A stretch of DNA of 64,000 bases from Streptomyces formicae (GCF_022647665.1 NZ_CP071872.1:558001-622000); one strand, 5' to 3'. Counted from the first letter of the stretch, positions 52,462-60,719 are shown. Made by a program: numbers and translations. The notes: generated by a model from the sequence alone, not told the origin.

Positions 52462-54609
52462 TCACCAGTCGGACGGATCCCCGGCTTCCACGGCGAAGAC
52501 GGACCCGTCCGGCGCGGCCCCGAAGACCCTGCCCTCGTCAGCGACCGGCGCGGGCAGGGTCGCCGCGTAAGCGGAACCACCCCCGCCCATCCGCGGCTCC
52601 GTCTGCCCGAGTTGCACACCGCGCCCGGCGTCGACCGCCAGCAGCCGCCCGTCCGCACCGCTCAGATAGACCCGCCCGCCGTCCACGACGGGCCGTGACG
52701 CCCGCGCCAGGTACGTCTCCAGCCGCCACCGCTGTGTCCCGCCGCCGTCCGCCGTGTCCACAGCCAGCAGCGAGCCGCCCGTGCCCACGAGATAGACGGT
52801 GTCGCCGTCCGCCGCGGCCTGGGCCTGGTCGACGTCGACGGGCAGCGGGACGCGCCGGACGGCGCGGGTCGCGGTGTCGAGGCGTACGACAGCGTTCGTG
52901 AAGTCGGCGGTATCGGCCGCCAGCAGGAAGAGCGCGTCGCCCGAGGCTGCCGGTGTCACCGGCGACAGCACGCCGCTCAGCCGCTTCTCCCAGCGCACAT
53001 CGCCACTGTCGGCGGCGACCGCCCGTACGAGCGTGCCCGCGCCGCCGGCTTCCGGAGTGACCGCGAAGACGGTGCCCGAGCCGTCCGCCGCGGGTGCCCA
53101 CTGCGTGCCGGGCGCCCCGCGCTGTCCGCGCCAGCGCTCCTTGCCGGTCGCGCTGTCTAGCGCCCGCACGGTCCCGTCCGCGCGCATGAGCAGCACGGAC
53201 CCGGCGGCGTGGCCGAGTGACGCGTACGAGCCGGTGGCGACGCTCCAGCGGGTGGCGCCCGACCCGGGGTCGAGGGCTTCGAGCCGCTTCCCGTCCGGCG
53301 TGGTGACGTGCAGCAGCCCGCCGGAGAGCACGGGCGCGGTCGCGTAGCCCTCGTACGAGGCCGCGGACGCCCTGCGCGACCACACCGGCGCGCCGTCGGA
53401 CGTGGCCAGGCGGGTGGCCAGGACGCCCGGCGCGGAGCAGTACAGCGCGTCACCGTCGGCCGAACAGACAGGCGTGCGGGGTGTGTCCGCACCCCTGGCG
53501 AGAGTGGCCTGCCACGGGGCGAAGGCCCGCTCGACGCCCGGGGCCGCGGCCGCGGCCGCGTGATCGCTTTCGCCCGTGCCGGTGCGGAGTCCGGCGTACC
53601 CGCCCGCGAGCAGTCCGGCGAGTGCGGCGGCAATGACGGCGTACCGTACGCCCCTCCTCCTCGGGCGGCGTGCGCCCTCCTTCGGAGCCGCCGCCTCCGG
53701 GCTCCTGTCCCGGCTCCTGTCCCGCGCGTCCGCGGCGTCTTCGGGAACCCGTTGCAGCGGTATGAACGCCGTCGCCACATCCCCGGCCGGAGCGCGCAGT
53801 TCCGCCATGACCTCGCCCGGCGTCGGCCGTTCCTCGGGCGCCTTGGCCAGACACCGGCCCAGCAGCGGTACGAGTTCGTCCGGTACGCCCGCCAAATCGG
53901 GCTCGTTGTGGACGACTTGATAGGCGACGACGTACGGACTGTCGGAGTCGAACGGTCCGCGTCCGGTCGCCGCGTGCACCAGGACCGCGCCCATCGCGAA
54001 CACATCGGCGGCCGGGCCGACGTCCCGCGGCCGCTGGAACTGCTCCGGCGCCATGAACGGCGGAGTGCCGATCAATTTGCCCGTCTCCGTGCGCAGATCA
54101 CTGTCCGACGGCCGCGAGATACCGAAATCGATGACCTTGGGACCGTCGGACGCGAGCAGGACGTTGCTCGGCTTGAGATCGCGGTGGACGACCCCCGCGC
54201 GGTGGATGTCGCGCAGCGCTTCGGCGAGCCCGGACCCGACCCTGCGCAGTTCGCCCACGCCCAACGGGCCGTTCCGCTTGACGCGTTCGGCGAGCGTCGG
54301 CCCGTCGATGAACAGCGTCGCCATCCAGGGGCGCCCGGCGTCCGGGTCGGCGTCCACCACGGGCGCGGTGAAGGCGCCGCTCACCCTGCGGGCGGCGGTC
54401 ACTTCCTGCCGGAAACGCGCCCTGAACTCGGGGTCCATGGCGTGCTCCGCATGCACGACCTTGATCGCGAGGCGCAGCCCGGACGCGGACGTGGCCAGAT
54501 GCACGACGCCCATGCCGCCCGAGCCCAGGCACTCCTCGAGACGGTACTGCCCTGCGTGTTCCGGATGTTCCGCTTCCGGGACTGGCCCGGTGCTGCGCAG
54601 CGGTGGCAT
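52462..54609 (-). CDS. Membrane Ser/Thr protein kinase with C-terminal PQQ (beta-propeller) repeats, AfsK-like
   Basis: 715 aa. The kinase domain is at residues 20-290: Gly-loop LGSGGMGVVHLA, Lys in LAIKVVHAE, catalytic loop VVHRDLKPSNVLL, DFG in VIDFGISRPS, APE in PPFMAPEQF. A juxtamembrane charged region leads to a single helix near 355 (YAVIAAALAGLLAGGYAGL). The outer ~330 residues form PQQ-type propeller repeats with repeated G-x-x-x-ALD/W signatures (LEALDPGSGATRWSV, VRALDSATGKERWRG, LLAVDAGRGVQL). This order matches AfsK, which controls antibiotic production and apical growth in S. coelicolor. No AfsR partner is nearby. Confidence 0.88.
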   Translation of the reverse strand: MPPLRSTGPVPEAEHPEHAGQYRLEECLGSGGMGVVHLATSASGLRLAIKVVHAEHAMDPEFRARFRQEVTAARRVSGAFTAPVVDADPDAGRPWMATLFIDGPTLAERVKRNGPLGVGELRRVGSGLAEALRDIHRAGVVHRDLKPSNVLLASDGPKVIDFGISRPSDSDLRTETGKLIGTPPFMAPEQFQRPRDVGPAADVFAMGAVLVHAATGRGPFDSDSPYVVAYQVVHNEPDLAGVPDELVPLLGRCLAKAPEERPTPGEVMAELRAPAGDVATAFIPLQRVPEDAADARDRSRDRSPEAAAPKEGARRPRRRGVRYAVIAAALAGLLAGGYAGLRTGTGESDHAAAAAAPGVERAFAPWQATLARGADTPRTPVCSADGDALYCSAPGVLATRLATSDGAPVWSRRASAASYEGYATAPVLSGGLLHVTTPDGKRLEALDPGSGATRWSVATGSYASLGHAAGSVLLMRADGTVRALDSATGKERWRGQRGAPGTQWAPAADGSGTVFAVTPEAGGAGTLVRAVAADSGDVRWEKRLSGVLSPVTPAASGDALFLLAADTADFTNAVVRLDTATRAVRRVPLPVDVDQAQAAADGDTVYLVGTGGSLLAVDTADGGGTQRWRLETYLARASRPVVDGGRVYLSGADGRLLAVDAGRGVQLGQTEPRMGGGGSAYAATLPAPVADEGRVFGAAPDGSVFAVEAGDPSDW

Positions 54610-54735
54610 CGCCCACCCCCGTGTTCTCTGTCCGCAAGCGCGACGCTCGGAGCCTAGTCGATGCTTCGTATGGGGCCACGGCGGCTTGCTAGCCTGCGAT
54701 GCGCCATGCTTTTCGGACAAACGGGGGAGGCCGTC

Positions 54736-55089
54736 ATGGCCGCGGAAGACACCGAAGCAGTTGCAGCCGTCGAAGGCGTCGGAGCCGTAGAAAGTGCCGG
54801 CGGGATCGACGGGACCGAAGCGGCGGTCGAGACGTACACCGTGCGGCGATACCCGGTCGCCCCCGGCCACCGCGTGAACGTCCGCAGCGGACCGGGAACG
54901 CAGTACCAGATTGTCAGGGTCCTGCAGTACGGCGCACAGGTGCCGATCAACTGCCAGAAGCCGGGCGAGACCATCACCGGCCCGTACGGCACGACGGACA
55001 TCTGGGACAACATCGCCAACGGCCAGTTCATCTCCGACGCGTACGTGAACACGGGCAGCGACGGCTACGTCGCGGTCCGCTGCGCCTGA
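54736..55089 (+). CDS. SH3b-domain protein without a signal peptide
   Basis: 117 aa. An acidic Ala/Glu/Gly-rich lead (about 40 residues) is followed by a bacterial SH3 domain: TVRRYPVAPGHRVNVRSGPGTQYQIVRVLQYGAQVPINCQ, here shown by VNVRSGPGTQYQIVRVL, then FISDAYVNTGSDGYVAVRCA. Two Cys (in INCQ and VRCA) could form a disulfide. SH3b domains normally bind cell wall, yet no export signal is seen. ATG 54736 with GGGGGAGG five bases upstream decides the start; a longer frame upstream also lacks a signal. Confidence 0.75.
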   Translation: MAAEDTEAVAAVEGVGAVESAGGIDGTEAAVETYTVRRYPVAPGHRVNVRSGPGTQYQIVRVLQYGAQVPINCQKPGETITGPYGTTDIWDNIANGQFISDAYVNTGSDGYVAVRCA

Positions 55090-55122
55090 CCGTGGCGCCT
55101 CCGGCACGGGGATAATCGCCTC

Positions 55123-55683
55123 GTGAGCGAGAACGAGAACCACGCGAACCACGAGAGGTACGAGCGGGTCGTGGACGCGGCGCCGAACGGCAACGACGGC
55201 ACCCGTCCCGGCCCGCAGGCCGAGCCGATCCGCTTCTTCGGCACCACCTGGGTCGACCACGACAACGGCTACGCCCTGCGCCGCGTCGGCGTCGCCGCCG
55301 GCTCGCTCGCGGCGGCCGTCGCCGGTTGCCTCGTGCTGCGCTTCGCCTATCAGGGACTGGAGATCGCCCGGGTCGGCGGCTTCGTCACCACCCTGATGAT
55401 CGTGATGTTCGCGGTGTGCAGCGCCATCGCCTTCCGCAAGACCTGGGAGGGCTTCACCCGCAGGCCGGCCGACCCGGCGCGCGAGGAGTCCCTGCGCAGC
55501 CTGAAGGCGATCGGCTTCATCGGCTCCCTGCTCGCCTACTTCTTCCGTTCGCTGAGCGAGGCCCCCGGCGAGAAGTTGCTGCGTACGGAGTACGAGGCGG
55601 CCGTCGCCCAATACGAGAAGCGCCGCAACACCCGCGCGGGAAACCCGGCGGCCCGGAAGAAGCCGAAGCCCCGCCGGCGCTAG
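55123..55683 (+). CDS. Conserved membrane protein, function unknown
   Basis: 186 aa. A polar, Asn/Glu-rich N-terminus, RFFGTTWVDHDNGYALRRVGVAAGS, then two transmembrane helices (about residues 58-80 and 87-107: AAAVAGCLVLRFAYQGLEI; VTTLMIVMFAVCSAIAF). A cytoplasmic region (TWEGFTRRPADPAREESLRSLKAIGFIGSLLAYFFRSLSEAP, i.e. a third possible helix) follows, and a very basic tail ends PAARKKPKPRRR. GTG 55123 start. No domain recognised. Its stop TAG is part of the left CTAG of the MITE-like element. Confidence 0.65.
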   Translation: MSENENHANHERYERVVDAAPNGNDGTRPGPQAEPIRFFGTTWVDHDNGYALRRVGVAAGSLAAAVAGCLVLRFAYQGLEIARVGGFVTTLMIVMFAVCSAIAFRKTWEGFTRRPADPAREESLRSLKAIGFIGSLLAYFFRSLSEAPGEKLLRTEYEAAVAQYEKRRNTRAGNPAARKKPKPRRR

Positions 55684-55890
55684 GCCGTGTCTTCAAAGTC
55701 CCGTCTGCCCGGCGGCGTCTGGCACGCTCCCCCAGAGCTCGCGCCTGGGAGGTGCCCCCACCCCCGTAGCCCTTCGGGCACGGGAGGTGCCCCCACCGCA
55801 TGGACTCCCTCCTCCGCCTTGCGATCGCACGCACCAGACGCCGCCGGGCCCGCCCTTCAGGCGGACGACGCTACTTTGAAGACACTCCCT
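55683..55890. mobile_element. MITE-like inverted-repeat element bounded by CTAG
   Basis: About 200 bp without an ORF. Perfect 13-bp terminal repeats (GTGTCTTCAAAGT at 55687-55699; ACTTTGAAGACAC at 55873-55885) and a second perfect 15-bp pair (CCCGGCGGCGTCTGG at 55708-55722; complement at 55834-55848). The centre holds GGGAGGTGCCCCCACC-type repeats common in Streptomyces intergenic DNA. CTAG lies at or beside both ends, suiting a CTAG target duplication by an IS5-type transposase. Its transposase is not in the window. Confidence 0.7.
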
Positions 55891-55916
55891 AGCGCCTCGG
55901 CGCCAGGATGGGGCGC

Positions 55917-56810
55917 ATGACGCAGAGGAACACGCCTCACCCGCCTCACCCGACTCGCCCAGCTGATGGCACCAGCGTGCACGGGGCCGCGCCGCACCCC
56001 GACCGCACGGACGGCAGCAGCAGCCCCCACGGGGTCGCGGCAGCCACCACCTCCCGCACCCACGCCCTCGCGTTCGACTCCGTCGCCTCCCAGTACGCCG
56101 CCGCGCGCCCCGGCTACCCCGCCGCGCTCTACGACACCCTCGAGGAACTGACCGGCCGCCCCCTCAAGGGCTCCCTCGTCGTCGACGTCGGCGCCGGTAC
56201 CGGCATCGCCACCCGCGCACTCCGCGACCGCGGCGCGCGCATCGTCGCCGTCGAGCCCGGCCACGCCATGGCGGACGAGCTGCGTCGCGCGCTCCCCGGC
56301 GTGCCGCTGCTGCGTGCCGCGGGCGACGCGCTGCCGCTCGCCGACGGCACGGCCGACCTCGTCACGTACGCCCAGGCCTGGCACTGGACCGACCCCGCCC
56401 GCTCCGTCCCCGAGGCCTTCCGGGTCCTGGCCCGTCCGCACGGTGCCCTCGCCCTCTGGTGGAACGTCCCGGACCCGGACATGGCCTGGACCCGGGCCCA
56501 GGAAGCCCGCCTCGCCGACCGCCTCCCCGGCTACCACGCGCACGGCGTCACCACCGAGGCCGCCCGCATCATCCGCGGCCTCGACCCGGGGCTCGCACCC
56601 GTTTACCGCCGGCTCCACTGGACCCGGCGCGTGTCCCTCGACACCCACCTCGCCAACCTCGGCAGCCGGTCCTACTTCGCGGCCATCGGACGGGAGGCCG
56701 CCGCGCCCGTCCTCGCCGACGAACGGGGCCGACTCCTGGAGCTGTTCCCCGACGAGACCGTCGAGGAGGCGTACGCACTGGATCTGACTGTCACACTCCA
56801 CGCCTCCTGA
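55917..56810 (+). CDS. Class I SAM-dependent methyltransferase
   Basis: 297 aa. Methyltransferase_11 type: LAFDSVASQYAAARPGYPAALYDTLEEL before the SAM site VVDVGAGTGIATRALRDRGARIVAVEP, then AGDALPLADGTADLVTYAQAWHW and the FRVLARPHGALALWW strand. The AFDSVAxxYxxARPGYP opening is shared by ubiquinone/menaquinone- or natural-product-like methyltransferases; the substrate is unknown. The first ~45 residues are a Thr/Pro/His-rich lead. ATG 55917 has AGGATGGGG just upstream; ATG 55908 is the alternative. The last codons carry the -35 box of the ECF41-type promoter of the next gene. Confidence 0.85.
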   Translation: MTQRNTPHPPHPTRPADGTSVHGAAPHPDRTDGSSSPHGVAAATTSRTHALAFDSVASQYAAARPGYPAALYDTLEELTGRPLKGSLVVDVGAGTGIATRALRDRGARIVAVEPGHAMADELRRALPGVPLLRAAGDALPLADGTADLVTYAQAWHWTDPARSVPEAFRVLARPHGALALWWNVPDPDMAWTRAQEARLADRLPGYHAHGVTTEAARIIRGLDPGLAPVYRRLHWTRRVSLDTHLANLGSRSYFAAIGREAAAPVLADERGRLLELFPDETVEEAYALDLTVTLHAS

Positions 56811-56815
56811 GCGTC
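56789..56815 (+). promoter_or_regulatory. ECF41-type promoter upstream of the sigma gene
   Basis: TGTCACA at 56789-56795, exactly 16 bases, then CGTC at 56812-56815. This equals the known ECF41 target consensus TGTCACA-N16-CGTC. It overlaps the 3' end of the methyltransferase gene and would drive the sigma gene at 56896, i.e. autoregulation. Confidence 0.8.
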
Positions 56816-56895
56816 TCTCCCCAAGAGACCCGTGCGTCAGACCCATACGCCTGACCTGTACGCCGGACCCGTACGCCGAGGAGGAGCACCGGACC

Positions 56896-57773
56896 ATGGC
56901 CGAGCTCACGCACTTCGAGCAGCAGCGCGACCGCCTCTGGGGTATCGCCTACCGCATCACCGGCTCCGTCGCCGACGCCGAGGATGCCGTACAGGAAGCC
57001 TGGCTGCGCTGGCAGGCCCTGCCCGACGGGAGGCCGCGGACCCGCGCGCGTATCTGACGACCGTCATTAGCCGGATCTGCTACGACCAGCTCGGCTCCGC
57101 CCGCGCCCGCCGCGAGGCGTACGTCGCGCCGTGGCTGCCGGAGCCGGTGATCAGCGAGGACGGCCCGAGGGCCGGGTGACCCTCGACGAGTCGGTCGGGA
57201 TGGCGATGCTCACCGTCCTGGAACGGCTCACCCCCGCCGAACGCACCGCCTTCATCCTCCACGGCATCTTCGGCGTGCCCTCCCGGAGATAGCCGAGGTC
57301 GTCGGCCGTACGTCCGATTCCGTACGGCAGCTCGCCTCCCGTGCCCGTCGCCGGGTGCGCGCCGAGGCGCCCGCCGGTCGGTCGACCGCGGCGAGCACCG
57401 GCGGGCCGTCGACGCGTTCCTCACGGCGGTCATGGGCGGGGACCTGGACGGGCTGCTGGAGATCCTCGATCCCGAGGTGGTGTGGCGCTCGGACGGCGGC
57501 GGCAAGGCCGCGGCCGCCCGGCTGCCGGTCCTCGGCAACGGGAAGGTCGCCCGCTTCGCCCAGCGGCTCGTGCGCGGCTTCGACCCGGCGACGATGCACG
57601 TGTCCGTACGGGAGGTGAACGGCGCCCCGGGCGTCGTCCTCGCCGGGCCAGGGAGCGGGCAGGGCGCGGTGTTCGCGTTCACGGTGCACGACGGCCGGAT
57701 CGTCGAGATCGACGCCGTCGTCAACCCCGACAAGCTCCGCCACCTCGGCCTGGGCGGTGGCACGGAGGCCTGA
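56896..57773 (+). pseudogene. sigJ: ECF41-family RNA polymerase sigma factor (SigJ type) with four frameshifts
   Basis: In pieces, the sequence reads as a full SigJ-type factor of about 290 aa: region 2 (FEQQRDRLWGIAYRITGSVADAEDAVQEAWLRW), region 4 (TVLERLTPAERTAFILH; EIAEVVGRTSDSVRQLASRARRRVRAEAP) and the C-terminal SnoaL-like regulatory domain (MGGDLDGLLEILDPEVVWRSDGG to VVNPDKLRHLG). Joining them needs one extra base at about 57028, 57164, 57281 and 57374, each beside or in a short run (GGG, CCC, T, CC). As written, translation from ATG 56896 ends after about 54 codons. Ribosome site GAGGAGGAG is intact. It is either a decayed gene or an error-prone stretch of sequence. Confidence 0.85.
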
Positions 57774-57807
57774 CGGAGGTGTGGCGGCCCGTGCCGACCG
57801 GGGGCAT

Positions 57808-57834
57808 TGTCACATTCTCCGGGCCTGCACCGTC
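57808..57834 (+). promoter_or_regulatory. ECF41-type promoter of the FAD oxidoreductase gene
   Basis: TGTCACA at 57808-57814, 16 bases, then CGTC at 57831-57834, identical in both boxes and spacing to the one before the sigma gene. The ATG of the oxidoreductase begins nine bases after the -10 box, so the transcript is probably leaderless. Confidence 0.88.
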
Positions 57835-57842
57835 CCTCTTGT

Positions 57843-58943
57843 ATGACGACGACGAACCGCACCGAGCACACCCTCCAGGTCCTGGTACTCGGCGCGGGCT
57901 ACGCGGGGCTCATGGCCGCACTCCGGCTGGCCCCGCACGCCCGTGTCACTCTCATCGACCCGAGCGACCGCTTCACCGAGCGCGTACGGCTGCACGAACT
58001 CGCCGCGGGCCGCACCGATGTGACCCACCCGCTCAGCCGGTTCCTCCGCTCGACCGGCGTCAGCCACATCGCCGCCCGCGCCACCGCCATCGACCCGGCC
58101 GCCCGCGAGGTGACGACGGACGACGGCCGCCGCCTCCCGTACGACCGGCTGGTCTACGCCCTCGGCAGCCGTACGGCCACGGCGCACGCGGGCGAGCGCG
58201 CCCACACCCCCGAGTCCGCCGCCGCCCTGCACAAGCGCCTCCAGGACGGCCCGGGCTCCGTCGCCGTCGTCGGCGGCGGGCTCACCGGCATCGAACTCGC
58301 CACCGAACTCGCCGAGTCCCACCCCGAGTGGACCGTCCGCCTCCACTCGGCCGGCGACATCGGCGAGAGCCTCTCGCCACGCGGCCGCGACCACGTCCGT
58401 ACGGTGCTCGGGGCCCGGGGCGTCCGCATCGAGGAGGGCCACCGGGTCGTCCACGCCGACGAACTGGACGCGGACGCGGTCGTCTGGGCGGCGTCGATGA
58501 TCCCGAACAGCGAACTCGCCGCGGCCGCGGGCCTCACCCTCGACCCCTCCGGCCGCATCGCCGTCGACGAAGCCCTCCGCTCGGTGTCCCACCCCGAGGT
58601 GTACGTCGCCGGCGACGCGGCCGCCGCCGGCACCCGCAGGGCCGGCACCCTGCGCATGGCCTGCGCCACGGCCATCCCCACCGGCGCCCACGCCGCCGCC
58701 TCGGTCATCGCCGAGTCCCGCGGCCGTGAACCCCGGCCGCTGAACTTTCGCTTCTTCGCCCAGTGCGTGAGCCTCGGCCGCCACGACGGCCTGGTCCAGC
58801 CCGTCCACGCGGACGACACCCCCCACGCCCGCGTCCTCACGGGCCGCCCGGCTGCCCTGGCGAAGGAGCAGGTGGTCCGCTCCACGGTCCGCTTCCTGAG
58901 TCTCGTGGGCCGTCGTTCGCGACGGCAGGCCCCACCGGCTTGA
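57843..58943 (+). CDS. FAD-dependent pyridine nucleotide-disulfide-type oxidoreductase (NDH-2-like), ECF41 target
   Basis: 366 aa. FAD dinucleotide fold at the start (LQVLVLGAGYAGLMAALRLAPHARVTLID) and NADH fold in the middle (SVAVVGGGLTGIELATELAES), with the FAD-binding end SVSHPEVYVAGDAAAAG. No redox CxxxxC pair, so like type-II NADH dehydrogenases (Ndh) rather than thioredoxin reductase. Family knowledge: ECF41 sigma genes are next to a COE gene (carboxymuconolactone decarboxylase, oxidoreductase or epimerase), which they control; this is the oxidoreductase case. Start ATG 57843 directly after the promoter. Unlike its sigma gene it is intact. Confidence 0.87.
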   Translation: MTTTNRTEHTLQVLVLGAGYAGLMAALRLAPHARVTLIDPSDRFTERVRLHELAAGRTDVTHPLSRFLRSTGVSHIAARATAIDPAAREVTTDDGRRLPYDRLVYALGSRTATAHAGERAHTPESAAALHKRLQDGPGSVAVVGGGLTGIELATELAESHPEWTVRLHSAGDIGESLSPRGRDHVRTVLGARGVRIEEGHRVVHADELDADAVVWAASMIPNSELAAAAGLTLDPSGRIAVDEALRSVSHPEVYVAGDAAAAGTRRAGTLRMACATAIPTGAHAAASVIAESRGREPRPLNFRFFAQCVSLGRHDGLVQPVHADDTPHARVLTGRPAALAKEQVVRSTVRFLSLVGRRSRRQAPPA

Positions 58944-58956
58944 CGCGAACCTGCCT

Positions 58957-58994
58957 CCGGAGCATTATTCATCGCATGATGAATAATGCTCCGG
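58957..58994. promoter_or_regulatory. Perfect 38-bp palindrome over the ABC operon start
   Basis: Two 17-bp arms (CCGGAGCATTATTCATC at 58957-58973 and its exact complement at 58978-58994) around GCAT. Both candidate ATG codons of the ATPase gene (58976, 58979) lie inside it. It is AT-rich against its surroundings. Such a site suits a TetR-type dimer repressor; the regulator gene is not adjacent. Confidence 0.88.
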
Positions 58995-59766
58995 GGGCGA
59001 GGCCGGCACCGACGGCGTCGCCATCCGCGCCCACGCCCTCACCGTCGTCCGCGGACCACGCACCGTCCTCCGCAACCTCGAATTCGCGGTCCCGCCCGGC
59101 CAGATCACCGGCCTCCTCGGCCCCTCCGGCTGCGGCAAGTCGACCCTGATGCGGGCCATCGTCGGCACCCAGGCCAAGGTCAGCGGCACCCTCGAAGTCC
59201 TCGGCCGCCCCGCGGGCGACGCCTCCCTCCGCTCCCGCATCGGCTACGTCACCCAGGCCCCCTCCATCTACGACGACCTGACCGTCCGCCAGAACCTGGA
59301 CTACTTCGCGGCCATCCTCGACCCCGGCCGCTCCGCCGCCGCGCGCCGCCGGCAGCACGTCACCCAGGCCATCGCCGACGTCGACCTCGCCGACCACGCC
59401 GACGCGCTCGCCGGAAACCTCTCCGGCGGACAGCGCAACCGCGTCTCTCTCGCCGTCGCCCTCCTCGGCACCCCCGAACTGCTCGTCCTCGACGAGCCCA
59501 CCGTCGGCCTCGACCCCGTCCTCCGCCGCGACCTGTGGGACCTCTTCCACCGCATCGCCGCCGACCGCGGCACCACGATCCTCGTCTCCTCGCACGTCAT
59601 GGACGAGGCCGAGCGCTGCCACCGGCTGCTGCTCCTGCGCGAGGGCGAACTCCTCGCCGACGACACCCCCGACGCCCTGCGCCGCCGCAACGACACCGCG
59701 ACCGTCGAGGACGCCTTCCTCCACCTCGTCGACACGGCCAACGCCCTTCAGGAGACCGCCCGATGA
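58976..59766 (+). pseudogene. ABC exporter ATP-binding protein, frameshifted at its 5' end (DrrA-like)
   Basis: About 264 aa if restored. Walker A GPSGCGKSTLMRAIVG, Q-loop IGYVTQAPSIYDDLTV, signature LSGGQRNRVSLAVAL, Walker B LLVLDEPTVGLDP, switch SSHVMDEAERCHR: a drug- or natural-product exporter ATPase. In its coding frame there is no ATG, GTG or TTG between a stop at 58984 and residue ~56 (ATG 59149), which lies beyond Walker A. Starting at ATG 58976 (MMNNAPG) needs one extra G in the GGGGG run at 58993-58997. So the start is separated by a -1 frameshift, real or sequencing-derived. It overlaps the permease gene by ATGA. Confidence 0.75.
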
Positions 59767-60590
59767 ACACCCACGCCACGAGCACCGGCACCACCGCGGC
59801 CCCCACCACTGCCGCGGCCCCGACCGGCTCCGCGACCGGTTCCGCACGCGCCGTCTCCGCGGCCCGCACCCTCGCCACCGCCGCCCGCGTCCTGCGCCAA
59901 CTCCGCCACGACCCGCGCTCGATCGCCCTGATGATCCTGGTGCCGTGCGTGATGCTCCTGCTCCTGCGCTACGTCTTCGACGGCAGCCCGCAGGTCTTCG
60001 ACTCCATCGGCGCCTCACTCCTCGGCATCTTCCCCCTCATCACCATGTTCCTGGTGACCTCGATCGCCACCCTCCGCGAACGCACCTCCGGCACCCTGGA
60101 ACGCCTGCTCGCCATGCCCCTCGGCAAGGGCGACCTGATCGCCGGCTACGCCCTCGCCTTCGGCCTCCTCGCCATCGTCCAGTCGTGCCTCGCCACCGGC
60201 CTCGCGGTCTGGTTCCTCGGACTCGACGTCGTCGGCTCGCCCTGGCCGCTGCTCCTGATCGCCCTCCTGGACGCCCTGCTCGGCACCGCTCTCGGCCTGT
60301 TCGTCTCCGCCTTCGCCGCCTCCGAGTACCAGGCGGTCCAGTTCATGCCGGCCGTGCTCTTCCCCCAGATCCTCCTCTGCGGTCTGTTCATCGCCCGCGA
60401 CAAGATGCAGCCCGTCCTCGAGGCCGTCTCGAACGTCCTGCCCATGTCGTACGCCGTCGACGGCATGAACGAAGTCCTCCGCCACACCGACGTCACCGCC
60501 GACTTCATCCGCGACGTCCTCGTCGTCGCCGCCTGCGCCCTCCTCGTCCTCACCCTCGGCGCGGCCACCCTCCGCCGCCGCACCGCGTGA
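59763..60590 (+). CDS. ABC-2 type transporter permease (DrrB-like)
   Basis: 275 aa. Ala/Thr-rich lead of ~35 residues, then six transmembrane helices (LMILVPCVMLLLLRYVF; SLLGIFPLITMFLVTSIATL; GYALAFGLLAIVQSCLATGLAVWF; LLLIALLDALLGTALGLFVSAFAA; FMPAVLFPQILLCGLFI; VLVVAACALLVLTLGAATL). RERTSGTLERLLAMPLGKGDLIAGY after helix 2 is the coupling stretch typical of ABC-2 permeases. Overlaps the ATPase gene (ATGA), so both form one exporter, here controlled through the palindrome at 58957. Confidence 0.92.
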   Translation: MNTHATSTGTTAAPTTAAAPTGSATGSARAVSAARTLATAARVLRQLRHDPRSIALMILVPCVMLLLLRYVFDGSPQVFDSIGASLLGIFPLITMFLVTSIATLRERTSGTLERLLAMPLGKGDLIAGYALAFGLLAIVQSCLATGLAVWFLGLDVVGSPWPLLLIALLDALLGTALGLFVSAFAASEYQAVQFMPAVLFPQILLCGLFIARDKMQPVLEAVSNVLPMSYAVDGMNEVLRHTDVTADFIRDVLVVAACALLVLTLGAATLRRRTA

Positions 60591-60638
60591 CCGCCCCTCG
60601 GACACCACCGACACCACGGCGCCTCCCGGTGCAAGGAT

Positions 60639-60675
60639 GTCCATGTCCGTGGACAAGCCGTCCACGGGCATGGAC
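60639..60675 (+). promoter_or_regulatory. Long hairpin in the proC leader
   Basis: GTCCATGTCCGTGGAC (60639-60654) pairs with GTCCACGGGCATGGAC (60660-60675) over AAGCC, with a single wobble pair. There is no U tract, and it lies 45 bases before the proC ATG. It could terminate the ABC operon or shape the proC leader. Confidence 0.6.
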
Positions 60676-60719
60676 GACCCTGTACGTGCACACGCACCAC
60701 CCCCGGCGAGGTGACCCGC

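Noticed and set aside
56896..57773. Programmed frameshifting to make a full sigma factor
   Set aside because: Four separate -1 shifts without slippery signals are not plausible; deletion or sequence error fits better.
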